This document shows, piece by piece, positions 53,454 through 64,000 of a DNA stretch of 64,000 nt. Under the pieces are notes generated by a model. That model was given only the letters and a program-made list of their open reading frames with translations, made no database searches and was not told the DNA's origin. The first letter of the stretch is position 1, and every line of letters begins with the position of its first letter. Location: the NCBI GenBank assembly GCA_020881915.1, contig JAJFPB010000007.1, positions 1,798,001-1,862,000 on the forward strand. Reading direction: 5' to 3'. The position numbers and the translations under genes are program-made. This stretch comes from Paramyrothecium sp. XJ0827 (taxonomy: Eukaryota; Ascomycota; Sordariomycetes; Hypocreales; Stachybotryaceae).

Positions 53454-55030
53454 TCACCTGTACTTGTCCATGAACTCCTGATGGAACTTGACGATGCTGC
53501 CCACCCACTCCGTGCCGGGAGCCAGGAAGGTGGTGCGGAAGTGCAGGGTGCCCTCGGCCTGGCCAAAGCCGGAGCCGGGGACGACGCAGACGCCGGTGGC
53601 CTCGAGCAGGCGCATGCAGTAGAACTCATCCGGGCTGCGGTTCTCCACGGCGGCGGCCTCGACGACCTTGGCGGGGAGCTTAATGGTGGGGAAGAGGTAC
53701 ATGGAGCCCTGGGGCGCCTCGCACTCGACGCCCTCCATCTGGGAGAAGGCCTTGTGCAGGGCCGTGGCGCGCTGGCGGAGGCCTTCGAAGATGCCGTCGT
53801 ACTCCTTCTTATAGAGCGGGTATGAGGGCTGGCCAGGCTTGGGAGGGTTGACCATGAGCTCGACGAGGCATTGGCCGATAACGGGGGAGCAGAGCTGGAT
53901 GGAGACAAACTTGTAGATGTTGGCCTCAACATCAGCGTCAAAACCGACTAGCTCGAAGTAGCCGCCACGGTGGCCGCACTCGCCCACCATGCCCTTCGAG
54001 GTACTGTGCAGCGAGGCCAGCTCAACCGAATCGTACTTGCCAGGGTTCTCCTGCTGCATCTTGCGCAGGACCCCCTTGAAGCTGTGGAACTTGCCGACGA
54101 AGACGTTGGTCTGGTAGACTTCATCAGCAATGACAACCAGGTTGTTCTGGCCGGCAAAGTCAAGCACGCCACGGACATCGTCCTCGGAAAGGGAGGCGCC
54201 TGTGGGGTTGCCGGGGTTAATAATGACAATGGAGCGGACGTCAACGCCGTCGGCCTTGGCCTTTTCGTATGCATTGCGGATGGCGTTCAGGTCGGTGCCC
54301 CAGTTCTTGGCCTCATCCAGGTAGTACGGTACGCATGTGGCACCGAGGATGGATAGAGTTGCAGTGTACAGAGGGTATTGGGGGATGGGAACCAGGATAC
54401 CGGACGAGGAATCAGCGCAGATCACGCTGAGGAGGGTGTTTACTCCGGAAGAAGCTCCGGTGGATAGGTAGATGTTGGCAGGATTGGCGGAGAATCCGTC
54501 ACGCTCTTAATAAGCATTAGCCTAGATGTTCGGGTGCATCCTTCGAGAACAGACAACATACCTTCGAGGAACTTGGCAATGCTCTCCCTGATGGCTGGTA
54601 CACCGCTGCTAGCGCTGTACGCACCGACGGATCCAACATGCTTGAGTAGCCACTTTGCACGTTCAATAACATCGGTTTGATAGCCGAGCCCTTCTATCAA
54701 AACCTTCTCCTTCTCCAAAAGCTGTGGGTTCTCAAGCAAGCTCAAGACCTGACGGAAGAAGGTGATAGGCTTCTGGTCAAGCTGCTGCGGGTTTCCGATG
54801 TTCGCCGAGATGACTTGGGAGAAGGGCAACGAGGTGTCTCCCTTGCCTAGCTTCTCTCGGTATTCTTCGGACTTGACGGCCAACTCGCCTCGTACGGCAT
54901 ATTTAGCGGCAAGGACACGCGGGTTGATCTGGTCAACCTTCAGTCCCGTGGATGACGCATAGCGCTGGGATGATGGGATCTGCTTGCTTGGCTGAGAGAC
55001 AAAGGAACGGGAGTTGTGCTCTAACAACAT
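53454..55030 (-). CDS. Alanine aminotransferase, probably mitochondrial
   Basis: PLP enzyme that exchanges amino groups between alanine and 2-oxoglutarate. Two exons (55030-54562, 54505-53454) give 506 codons plus stop. The N-terminal 28 residues are rich in Ser, Arg and Gln and resemble a mitochondrial presequence, though Glu4 is unusual. Fold type I motifs appear in order: INPRVLAAKYAVRGEL, GSVGAYSASSGVPAIRESI, PIPQYPLYTATLSILGA, IINPGNPTGASLSEDD, and the PLP lysine in SLHSTSKGMVGECGHRGGY. Near the end are GSMYLFPTIKLP and VVPGSGFGQAEGTLHFRTT. The ATG at 55030 is followed at once by TTGTTAG, which could be a splice acceptor, so an upstream first exon cannot be excluded. Confidence 0.9.
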
Positions 55031-56762
55031 GATTAATCAAATGGGTACGGCAACACCAATGCTTTTCAAACAGAACAAAATGTGTCAAGTGGGAAGAGCA
55101 AAGCTAAAAAAGAAGAATGAATACGGATGTTGTAAAACGGGACGAGAGGTGCGGTGTGAGATTCCGCGCAATGGCAGACTAGCGTTGGGATGTTGAAACG
55201 ACAAGGTCTCTTGATGGTCATACGATGCTTGATAAACAACTCATCGAGGCTTAGGCAATGCAGGAAGTGCGAAACAAGTCAGCTTTGACAAGCACGCTCG
55301 GATATGAACCTTGTACGTCTTTGTCCACAATATTGATAATTCTGGTCGGAGAAAGGCTTGATGTAACACAACTGTTAATCCTGGTGCTGTGGGGGAACGG
55401 GACCGGGAGTTGCTGAAAGGGTCATAAGAGGCTCATGACTCGATCAGGTGCATGACGGCGCTAATAAATCAACGCCCTCGCCTGAGGAAAACGTGGGATT
55501 GTGACCGCCAAAGTGACGTGGGATGGCGTTCCAATGGCCTCCTCGTTCGACGTGAACCGAACATAACCGGCTTGGTCTGTCTGGAAGCTGTCCGGTTCAG
55601 CCCGAAACCGGAGCGCTGCCATTGAGACGGCCGGGCCACCCGGTGGAGAGTTGAACGCTTGTACCCGGGTGCTGGGAACACGAGGCGTCGATCCGCGTCT
55701 CGAAATAAGCTAAGGCTGGTCGGAATATTGCTGGTTTATTCCCGGGCCGCGTTGTAGGCTCCCGGCGGCAGCACAAGATTCGCCCCCCCTTCCAGCGAAC
55801 GAAACCGAAGAGTAAACAAGGTACCAAGTAGGCCGTGGGAGAAAACAGGCAGATCCGATGTGGAGTTGGAGTAAATAAAGGCAGCATTTCAGTCCACTTG
55901 GACGATGCTATATGTAGGTCTCTAGGGCGGACGACCGTGGCTGTCGAACAACAAGGTTTTCTTACCGGTGAGTCGCGATAGACACAGCAGTCGGCGGCTC
56001 GATGCCGCAACGCTCACGCTCACGCTCGTGCGTGCCGACAACGTTGTGACTGGCATGGCTGAGTGTGTCTGCTGCAGTAACCAGGGGAATCGGAAGGTAT
56101 GATCTGGCGAGGGCAAAGACGACCGCGTCTGGTCAGTGACCGTCCGTCAGAAAAATGGAAGAGAGGTGACGAGGGCTTCGTCTTGACAGCCTGGTGACTC
56201 GAGTTGTGTTTTGGCTTATCGTCGGCCCAATTGCTGCTGAGCCCTGGGCTGGGGGAAGTACCTTGTACATCGCACTACTACGCCTATCCACCCCCAAGCG
56301 GGGTTGCGGTACTTGTCCGAGCCGCCCACGGGCTATGAGGTACACAGTAAGAATGCTGCCCTACTAAACTCAACCAAATGATCCTACCACTGGTTGTTCA
56401 GTCAAGTACCATAAGCTACTTCATTTCAATGTTTGGACGCAGCTATCTTGCACTCAGTGTCAGGAACAATTTCAACTGTTTCTCTTGACCATAAGGAGAA
56501 AACCTCTCATAGCGGCCGATTTATCGCTTTGCAACAGGGTTCATGAAATGCTTGAGAAAATAAATATAGCGCTGGGCTTCTAGCGTCCCCTGCACTTCGC
56601 TGGACGGCACGGCCAATAACCACCAGCTTTCGTAGCTTGGTGATCCTCGCCGGACCAACCTTTATCCGCTCAGAACCTCAACCTCGAAATTCCTCAAGTG
56701 GTTCCAGATCGCGACGGCAATCACTGCAGCTGTTCAACGTAACTCATTGACAAGCCGCCATC
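55031..56762. other. Divergent intergenic region
   Basis: 1.7 kb between alanine aminotransferase (-) and bL33m (+). It has only short open frames without similarity, and it should hold both promoters. Confidence 0.5.
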
Positions 56763-57074
56763 ATGGCCAAGAAAGGTATAAAAAGCCCTGATTCCTCATT
56801 GACACTGGCACATGATTCCGTAGCTAACCGTCTCTCTGAATGTAGCCAAGACCCGTCTGATCAACGTGCGCCTGATCTCCATGGCCATGACCGGCTTCTT
56901 CTATACCTTCAAGCGACCCAGAACCAGTCCCCTCATGGGCATGATGAAATACGATCCTATCGGTACGAGAGCGACGACAATTCACATCTCTTGAATCAGC
57001 GATTGACTAACCCTCCTCCCTGTCCAGTGCGGAAAAAGGTCCTATTTCTGGAAACGAAGAAGAGATCGAAGTGA
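56763..57074 (+). CDS. Mitochondrial large-subunit ribosomal protein bL33m
   Basis: Tiny structural protein of the mitochondrial ribosome (yeast Mrpl39). Three exons (56763-56775, 56846-56962, 57028-57074) join to 58 codons plus stop. The uninterrupted frame starting at the same ATG is an intron read-through. The spliced product starts [20 protein letters not shown], then [10 protein letters not shown] and [20 protein letters not shown]. This is the L33 signature: the basic N-terminus, the aromatic GFFY strand and the YDPxVRKHVxFxExK tail. The zinc cysteines of some bacterial L33 proteins are absent, as is normal for the mitochondrial form. The first exon is 13 nt. Confidence 0.93.
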   Translation: MAKKGIKSPDSSLTLAHDSVANRLSECSQDPSDQRAPDLHGHDRLLLYLQATQNQSPHGHDEIRSYRYESDDNSHLLNQRLTNPPPCPVRKKVLFLETKKRSK

Positions 57075-57514
57075 GAACACTAGCATCTTGCAGCCACGTT
57101 TGACACTTGATGCGAGCGAAATTTGTTCCTCAAGCTTTTCTACACGAGCACTGTATAACAATTGGGCATATTTGGAGTTAAGGGTTTTGGCAGACATCGT
57201 CCCACGGATGTGGTTTCATCAGCTTGTACAACAGATAGACGTTGGTTAAATCTGTTTCCCTCCAACCATGAAGAGCTTCGGATTCGAAGCTAAGCTACGT
57301 GGTTGAGCAACAGCAGTTTCTCGCTCCATTACTTCTCCCAGACCCGGGCCAGACCTCCAAAATATTGAGTTTGAATCACAAGCAAATTAGCACACACCTC
57401 CATACTTTGTCCACATCTGCAGGTCTCCCATCCTTTTTTTTTTCCCCGTCAAAATCTTTTTCGCAGCAAATCTCTCTCGCAGCCTTCCAAGTCTCCGTCG
57501 CCAGTCGGTCGAGT
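57075..57514. other. Convergent intergenic spacer
   Basis: 3' flanks of bL33m (+) and the large coiled-coil gene (-). A T-rich run lies at 57435-57446. No gene is seen. Confidence 0.5.
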
Positions 57515-60500
57515 CTACTGTACGCTCAGATGGCGGGAGTAATCGCGGGTAACTGGGCGTTCCTTGTAAGCTTCAGGCAGTGGCTGGGAGCTTGCGATGT
57601 CGTGGTCTCTCAGATCGATACCCTGAGACGTTTCACCATCACTCAATCTGGGTTTCTTGATAGGAGGTTCATCTGGATTATCCGTTCGAGCCGTTTCTTG
57701 TGTTTCTGGCAGGGTACAGCTTTCTGAGGCGTGCTGGCATCTCTCAAAACCAGCAACCGTGAGGGGTTCCCACTTACGCGCTGGGCGTTTCTGCTGGACT
57801 AACCCATCACAGATTTGTTGTGCCATTTTTTGATTCCCGTCCATTGCCGCAAGAGTCAGTGTTCTGACGTTCGTCTGCGATGCGGCACTGCTGATGCCTC
57901 CTATGACTGGTCGATTGTACTGGCTGTGATGGTGTGACATCATGAGCACCGACTCTTGATTCTCATTAAAACCTACAGCTTGAGCTCCAGAAAGCTTCAG
58001 GATGGGACGAGTCCTGCCTCCCTCCCGCCGTCTCCGCTGTTCCTGCTCAATTGAGAGTGGTGGAGATGGTGTGTCTGCGCCGATGCAAGGGCTCTGAACA
58101 ACAACCCTTCGCCGTGCTAAGTCATCAACGGAAATAGCTGATTCAAGCTCACAAATCTGCTTTTTGATATCCATCCTGAGACTGTCCGTACACTTGGGCT
58201 TTGCCTCAACTGGTACGTTGTCGGACTCTGTGGCCGCTTCCACAACATTGTTACTCACGGATGCTGTTTCTCTGGCATCATATCGTGTGCTGTTATGAGA
58301 CCGTGCTTGCAGCTGTTCATGAATCCAATATCTTTCCGATTGTAAATACGCGGCAGTAGATGTTATGTGACTGTTCATTTCCTCGATGCGGTTTAATTTG
58401 GCACCGAATGATTCCAATCCTGGAACTCGGTCAAAGGCAGCCGTGAGCTTTGTGCGAAGATTTTCTATCGCATTAATGTCTTGCTGCCACCTTGCGTCAA
58501 CCTCTTGGCGAGCTTCGGATTCTTTTTCCAAGTTCAGAATCTTTTGAGAGAGCTTAGCAATCAACGCCCGCTCGTGCGGAAGGCTCTCTCGAAGTACGTC
58601 GGCACCTTCAGAAGCATGACACTGCAGCTGTTCCTTGGCCTGCCTCAATTCGGCTTCGAGTCGCTTCTTGGCAGTCTCACTTTCTTGCAATCTTCCTTCG
58701 GATAATTCTTTTTCTCTCTGCATGCCACCTTCCAAATTGCGGCGCAGCGCCTCACTCAACGTCTGCAGGTGCTTCTTCGATGCCTCGTCGTTCGCCTGTA
58801 TCAGAGTTCTCATGGACTCCACCTGGCGAGCATAGTCCTCAGTAGCCAATTGTAGCTGGGACTCAAGTTCACCGATTCTCGATTCGCGTTGTTGAAGCTG
58901 CTGAATGAGACCGTTGCGTTCGACATTCTGAGCCTCCAAGTCTTGTCGCTCGAATTGCGAGCAAGTCTCTAATGCCGGCTCTAGACGACCGTAATCAGCT
59001 CTGGTAGCCTTCATATCCTCAAGGACTTTATCGAAGAAAACACCGAGTCGTTCTTCACTATTCGGCTCATTGGCGCGGATCACGGCATTCTGAGCAACTT
59101 CCGAACACAACCTCTCGCCGAACCTCTCGATTTCGGAAAACATGTCGGTTCTGATGTCCTTGGCAAACTGCTCTGTGTCGTCATGTTTACCAAGGGTTGT
59201 CTGTATAGCTGGTAACAACCTATTTCAGTGGTCAGCCATGAATCGTTTCAATCAACAATATATCTCCAGGTCGTACCGAGCAACAATGTCTTCCTGAAGA
59301 GTCGATAGTATTGCCTCCAATTTCGACGAATCTGGTGATTGGTGTGAGAAGTTGGCGACATCTTTGAGGATAAGCTCCAACCTAGGGATCCAAATTAGTG
59401 AATAAAACGATGAACCGCTGGTCAGACTTTTGCATACTGATTGCGGAGTGGTTGACTATCCTTGGCGCTCGCGAGAAGCTGGTCATGGTTGGATTTACAA
59501 ACTTCCAGGAGAGAGTTCAATTTGGATTCCAAACTTTGTTCTGCTTGTGATCGGCTAGCCTGCGATTCAATTTGCTGTTGAAGGCTCGTGGTGAGATTTC
59601 GCTCTTGCGTGAGTGCATGTTCACAATCTTCCACCTGCTTCCGGAGGGTGGAGATTGTTGTATTATCTTAAGAATGTTAGCGAGAAGGAACTTGCGATAT
59701 GTAAGGATCTCATAACCTACGATCTTGACTTTGCTGAGCCATCTCCTCTCGCACCTCGTGCAAGCTCAACTTAATGCCGTCGTGTCTGGCTTGGCTCTCA
59801 TCGAGTGCCTTGCGAATGAAATCTAGCTCTGATCTCTGCGTGTCATTCCATTCTCTTAACTCATTCATCGTATCTTTGTAAAAATCACCAGACGCCGTAT
59901 AAAGTTGTTGCTGCTCTACAATGGCCTCGTTGAGTTTTGACTTGTAAGTACGGCATTTGTCCGCCAACAAGGAAGAGCGTTGCTTGCTATTCATAATTTC
60001 GCTTTGTAAGGTTGCAACCTTTGTCTCGAGGCTCGAGCTTTTGCTTTGTGTTTCTTGCAAGCGCTCTTCAGAGTCTTCGCAACGGGCTTCAAGGTGACGA
60101 ATGGTATCGTCCTTACTTTTGAGTATGGACTGGAATTTGCGTAATTCACAATGTTGCTGGCGCATCCCATCTTGCAGGCGTTCGATTTCTTGGCTTGCTT
60201 GACATTTCTCTTCTTCTACAATTCTCATACATTCATTCCAACGATTTGCCGCCTCACGCATAGCGGTGCGTTTGCGCTCTGGATTGTGCTGGTTTCTTGA
60301 TCGGTCCTTTTGCACAGCTGATCGCTTTTTGGAGATATTACTCGTTCTTGAACGTGATCGGTGACGAGCCCCATATCTTTGGTCAAGGGGCGATTGGAGG
60401 ATTTCTGTTTCATGATTGGGAATCCTTCTCTCGAGCAAACGAGTTCGTTTACTTGGCGTATGGTGCCCTGGGCCTTCAAGGTCGCCACAGGTACTTACCG

Positions 60501-61344
60501 GAGAGGCCCGATGATGGAAGTAAGATGCCGTCAGCATAGGGTCTAGTACATTATTAGTACACTGTGATGGAATAGTATATCTGAGCTCACTTGGGTTGGC
60601 GGCATGGTATTTATTCTCTACCATGGATGAGGTAGAACATGGTTTCTGGACCGCTGGGTACAAGGCCTGGGGCGTGGCACTCAAGAAAGCATGATCTGGT
60701 GAAGACAGAATATGTGGAAATACTGTGGCGTCTCCCGTGACAAACGGCGCTGGCTTCTTCGCTACCCGTGTTCCAGCTAATTCCAGATTGGAGGAACCTT
60801 CCGTAGTATCTTTTGTCAGATGTGATTCGACTCTGGGGGAGAGGGCTTGGGAAAGACTGGCTGCCTTCTGTAGATTTCCCACTGAGTCTGGACCTGAGGA
60901 TGGAGCCATCTTGTTTTCTTCGGAATCATCAGAAAGTGAAATGTCAGGCAGGTGAAAGGGCTTGCCAGAAGCATCTGGCACCGGCAATGCCCCTTTGGAG
61001 CTGGGGGCCGAGAGCTGTTTCATGGGGTGACTTCTATGCAATGCCGGCCCTGGGTCTTGGATTCTGTTAACCACGGGCTGGCGAGGTGTTCCTGTGAAGT
61101 GACCAGGACGCGGTGGCTGCTGTGGTTTCCAAGAGAAACCTTCAGCGAGGGCACGTTCGGATATGTCAACATGAGATGTAGGTAGAGGTTTCGGCACGCA
61201 GATTCTGTCATTTGATGGATCCGTGATCCTGTAAGCCCGCGTGATGGACGGATTGGTCTTTTGCATGTCCTGGTCTTGGATTGCAGACCCTGAACTTCTA
61301 AGGATCGACACCGCATCACGGTTGAAAGTTGGCGAGTGGTCCAT
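57515..61344 (-). CDS. Large coiled-coil protein of unknown function
   Basis: Four exons (61344-59721, 59666-59438, 59381-59277, 59219-57515) close to 1,220 codons plus stop. Each junction keeps heptad-rich sequence in phase. Residues 1-350 are disordered and Ser/Pro-rich, with a basic patch (HRSRSRTSNISKKRSAVQKD). Residues about 370-920 form long, broken coiled coils rich in Glu, Gln, Lys and Leu. The remaining 300 residues are again disordered and end with a TSQGIDLRDHDIA-type segment. I recognise no catalytic or DNA-binding motif. The architecture resembles spindle-pole, septation or synaptonemal-complex filament proteins, but this is only shape similarity. Gene model confidence is high, function unknown. 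Confidence 0.82.
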
Positions 61345-62864
61345 GGTGGCTGCGGCTGGGGGCTAGCAACCTGCAGTACGTGCCCACAATGAGGGGGAGA
61401 GAGCTGTGAACTTAATTGCGCTTTGGGTAGAGCAAATCGACTGCTTGATGGCAGCTCTACGATGCCTGGCTGACACCTACGGCATGACGATGCGAGGTCG
61501 ACCCAAATCCTGAGACCTTCTGGAGAGCCCTCCCCTTAGGTTTGTTGTGGAAGGATCACCTGACACTGATGGTGGAGGCGGAACTATGGGAAGGAACAAT
61601 CAGCTGCCACGGGAGGCGAAGTACCAAATTCGTGCCCACTACGTCCCGTTGCTAAACAAATTGCAAGATGCATCATGGGTGACAAACATCTTGCCTTTCA
61701 AACAAAAAGCTGAAGGATTTCTCGCAGCAACGTAACGGAACGAAGACACATTGACATGGGAGAGATGAAGTCGTTTGATTATGGAGTAGCGGCGAACCAA
61801 TCGTTACCACAGCGTCACGATGTTGAGACATATGGGGTTTGGGGCTTCATTTTCTTATTTTCGGCCTGAGCTGTGTGTCAATCCTTCAAACACAGCTGCA
61901 AATTGGGTTTGAGAAGAAAGGTTGGCCGAGTCTTCGAGCTGATACAACAGTAGTGGGCTGAGCGTTAAAGTGATTGTTGGCCGTAGGATTCCGAGGCCAC
62001 TGCCACAACCTCCTTGTCTGAGGCAGATGAAGACGGAGGCATGAACAAGCCTCCGAGGCCAGCGGCATGGCCACGATCGTGGAAAATGATAGGAGCCAGG
62101 GAGAACGAGTCGCAGTCGCCCGCTTCCAGAGAATTCTCGCTCATTGACTACCGCCCATGATTCCTGGTCCAAGGATCAAGTAAGGTTGGTTCTAGATTTA
62201 GATGAGACGGGCCGCCGTTATTTGGACCTCACGATTCTAGAAGATGATTGAGAAGCCGCCAAAATAACCTCGCAAGGCCTACCTTGACGGCCGCCAACGG
62301 GGAATTCAGGCCGCTCCTGTGTTTGATCAGACCATTCAGGCATCAGTTATGCCGTCCTGCTATTGTGCCACAGCTATATCGACACACTTCCATCACAATG
62401 ATTTGTTCGTCACCGCCCCATGTGTGTGACGAGAAACTACCCTTTTCGGCCGCATCCTTACCAGTGCAACCCAGCGCTACGGGCGATCATTGGCTGCCCG
62501 GCATGTCAGGGGTCCTGACACTCGGCGCTTGCACGCCGCTCGAAGCCAATCAACGCAATGTGACGTTTTAGCGTTCCATTCTTGGCAACAAGCGGGAATC
62601 TTCAAGCCCGCCAACGTACCCAATAATGGCCCCCGGCGGCAAGTGATGCACGCAAGTCTGCCGGCAAACGACATCTAGGGGCTTGCAGTCACCCGCAGCT
62701 GATGGACTCTCCTTTGGCCATGGATTCGTTCGACTGCATATATTATTGTCCAGCCTTCCTCTACCCCGCCGCAAGATTGTTGTCGATATACAGTACCGCA
62801 CACGATTTTATTTACACAACTATCTACACTGAAAACAACCACCAGTATCCAAGACAAGAAAGCC
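61345..62864. other. Divergent intergenic region
   Basis: 1.5 kb between the coiled-coil gene (-) and the small membrane-protein gene (+). No frame with recognisable sequence is seen. It should contain both promoters. Confidence 0.5.
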
Positions 62865-63395
62865 ATGGCTGCCTCGACAAGCGGAAGTTTCCCACTGCCC
62901 ACAGGCATTTCTTTTGACGGAGATGCTGGAGGCACGACTGCCCCAGGCGTCGGCACTGGAGACGATGCAGGGGCGTCTGGTGACAGCTATGCAAACTCGG
63001 TATCACTATCCACGGGTGGCATCATCGCCATTGTTGTCGTTGTCGTCGTAGTGAGCATCCTCGGTGGTGAGTTTGCCATTGCGCATGGTCCTCCATTTTC
63101 CGCCTTATGCTAAATCCTTCCAGCCTCAACAGCAGCACTGTTCTTCATTGCGAAGAAGCGAGAATGGACGATCAAAGAGACCATCAGAAGATCGGCACGC
63201 AAGGTCGTCACGGTGCTTACACCAAGGAGGACCGAGTTCCCCGATTCGGTCAAGAACTTGGGGGGCTCCTCCCGCCGAACACGCACAAGGCTCGCTGACG
63301 ATGTGCCGCCAACCCCAAGACTGCGACCGGAAGATGTTGAAAAAGGCCTTGCCCAAGCAGAGGCCCGTAACAAGTCTCGCAAATGGGGACGATGA
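62865..63395 (+). CDS. Small single-pass membrane protein, unknown function
   Basis: Two exons (62865-63066, 63124-63395) join to 157 codons plus stop. There is no classical signal peptide. The first 45 residues are Gly/Ser/Thr-rich and acidic. They are followed by one strong transmembrane helix (GGIIAIVVVVVVVSILGAS, continuing TAALFFIA) and then a basic stretch (KKREWTIKETIRRSARK). This predicts an outside N-terminus and a cytosolic basic tail of about 80 residues. The organisation resembles truncated wall-sensor (Wsc/Mid2-like) proteins without the cysteine-rich head, and similar short proteins are common in filamentous ascomycetes. Intron removal is supported by frame continuity inside the helix. 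Function is not known. Confidence 0.78.
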
Positions 63396-63599
63396 GATCG
63401 TGGCCCAGAGACTTTCAGTAGCAGTCGCTTCATTTCGTCCTTTCTCATCTGACTGATATGTGTGGTTTTGGCGTGTCAAACGGGGTTTTGTATCATTAGC
63501 GTTTTTCTAGAATGGTTCAATGTCGAATGCAAGGGTATAAATATCAAGAGCCTAGCGGTTTGCTCCTAGCCTTGGGTCCAAATACAACAAGTTACTTCA

Positions 63600-64000
63600 T
63601 CACATCTTCCTGAAGGTATTGGAGCTAGCGCTCCGTCGGTTTCCGGTAGCCTTCCTGGGAAGAGTCGGCGCTTCCTCGACAGCTTGCTTCTTCTTCTTTG
63701 ATTCAGGTACAAATGTAACCTGTCGTTCCCCAACGACTTGTCCACGTTGTGCCCTTTCGGCACGACCAGTTTTCTGCTGTCTTGAGCCAAGGGCAGTGTC
63801 TCGTATGCGGCCACCTTGATTTTGTGTTGATGTAACGCGCATAACGACATCCTCACTCTGTTCCTTTAAGTCGCGAATATCGTCATCAGCATCGTCGCTT
63901 GATTCATCCTCAGAATCCTGTGCTTGGTATCGTGTTGGCGCCTTGGAATCAGGTTGGTCGACCATAGTGCTGGGGTTAAGCGCTCGGAACTCGCGACTTG
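63600..64000 (-). CDS. ENP2: 3' part of ENP2/NOL10, ribosome biogenesis protein (cut by window edge)
   Basis: C-terminal end of a small-subunit processome protein needed for early 18S pre-rRNA processing. The frame is open from the right window edge to a stop at 63600. It begins SREFRALNPSTMVDQPDS, the conserved block that follows the NUC153 region in Enp2/NOL10. A low-complexity acidic run (SEDESSDDADDD) follows, then a basic tail (SKKKKQ, ending NRRSASSNTFRKM). An ATG at 63965 could be mistaken for the start of a 121-residue protein, but the conserved residues upstream of it show it is internal. The WD40 domain lies outside the window. Confidence 0.8.
   Translation of the reverse strand, partial: SREFRALNPSTMVDQPDSKAPTRYQAQDSEDESSDDADDDIRDLKEQSEDVVMRVTSTQNQGGRIRDTALGSRQQKTGRAERAQRGQVVGERQVTFVPESKKKKQAVEEAPTLPRKATGNRRSASSNTFRKM

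Noticed and set aside
63600..63965. A complete 121-residue gene starting at 63965
   Set aside because: The frame continues upstream of that ATG into SREFRALNPST, a conserved Enp2 block, so the ATG is internal to a larger gene.
1..64000. CRISPR arrays, prokaryotic operons, transposons with terminal repeats, 5S rRNA
   Set aside because: None was seen on reading both strands. The intron structure shows a eukaryotic genome, and no transposase, reverse transcriptase or long terminal repeat was recognised.

Overview
The window looks like nuclear DNA of a filamentous ascomycete, most likely a Sordariomycete. Most genes carry one to six short introns (about 45-110 nt) with GT...AG ends. The gene set fits this class: a VIVID/ENVOY-type LOV protein, a Clr5-domain protein, CreC and CreD, fungal M28 and S10 secreted peptidases, and a zinc-less fungal Fpg. 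I see no transposon, tRNA, rRNA, CRISPR array or secondary-metabolite cluster. Exon coordinates were read from splice signals and reading-frame continuity. Every joined model below closes in frame.

Layout. 0-9.5 kb: the 5' edge of an unknown minus-strand gene, methylthioadenosine phosphorylase (-), an ataxin-10/Ctr86 homologue with a very large histidine-rich insert (+), DHBP synthase RIB3 (-), and COQ3 (+). 10-19.7 kb: a GPI-type serine carboxypeptidase (+), the SUMO ligase NSE2 (-), a blue-light LOV photoreceptor (+), and Fpg DNA glycosylase (-). 19.8-21.3 kb: an apparently non-coding gene whose six introns each hold one box C/D snoRNA. 21.6-31.7 kb: a Clr5-domain protein (-), an Slm1-like BAR/PH protein (-), and the arrestin CreD (-), separated by long gene-free stretches. 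35.6-41.2 kb: three minus-strand genes, M28 aminopeptidase, HemC and a second M28 peptidase. 42.7-50.2 kb: CreC (-), Miro/GEM1 (+) and mRNA cap methyltransferase (-). 51.4-64 kb: RPN7 (+), alanine aminotransferase (-), mitochondrial ribosomal protein bL33m (+), a 1,220-residue coiled-coil protein (-), a small single-pass membrane protein (+), and the 3' end of ENP2 (-).

The most notable element is the snoRNA host gene. By matching each guide to rRNA sequence recalled from memory and applying the fifth-nucleotide rule, the six snoRNAs correspond in order to yeast snR78, snR77, snR76, snR75, snR74 and snR73. That is the order of the yeast polycistronic snR78-snR72 array, here placed one per intron. 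A snR72 equivalent was not found.

Most genes are housekeeping and act independently: methionine salvage, riboflavin, ubiquinone, haem, capping, proteasome, ribosome assembly and mitochondrial dynamics. Two loose themes appear. CreC and CreD, both parts of the ubiquitin network around carbon catabolite repression, lie about 11 kb apart. Three secreted-type peptidases also occur in one window.
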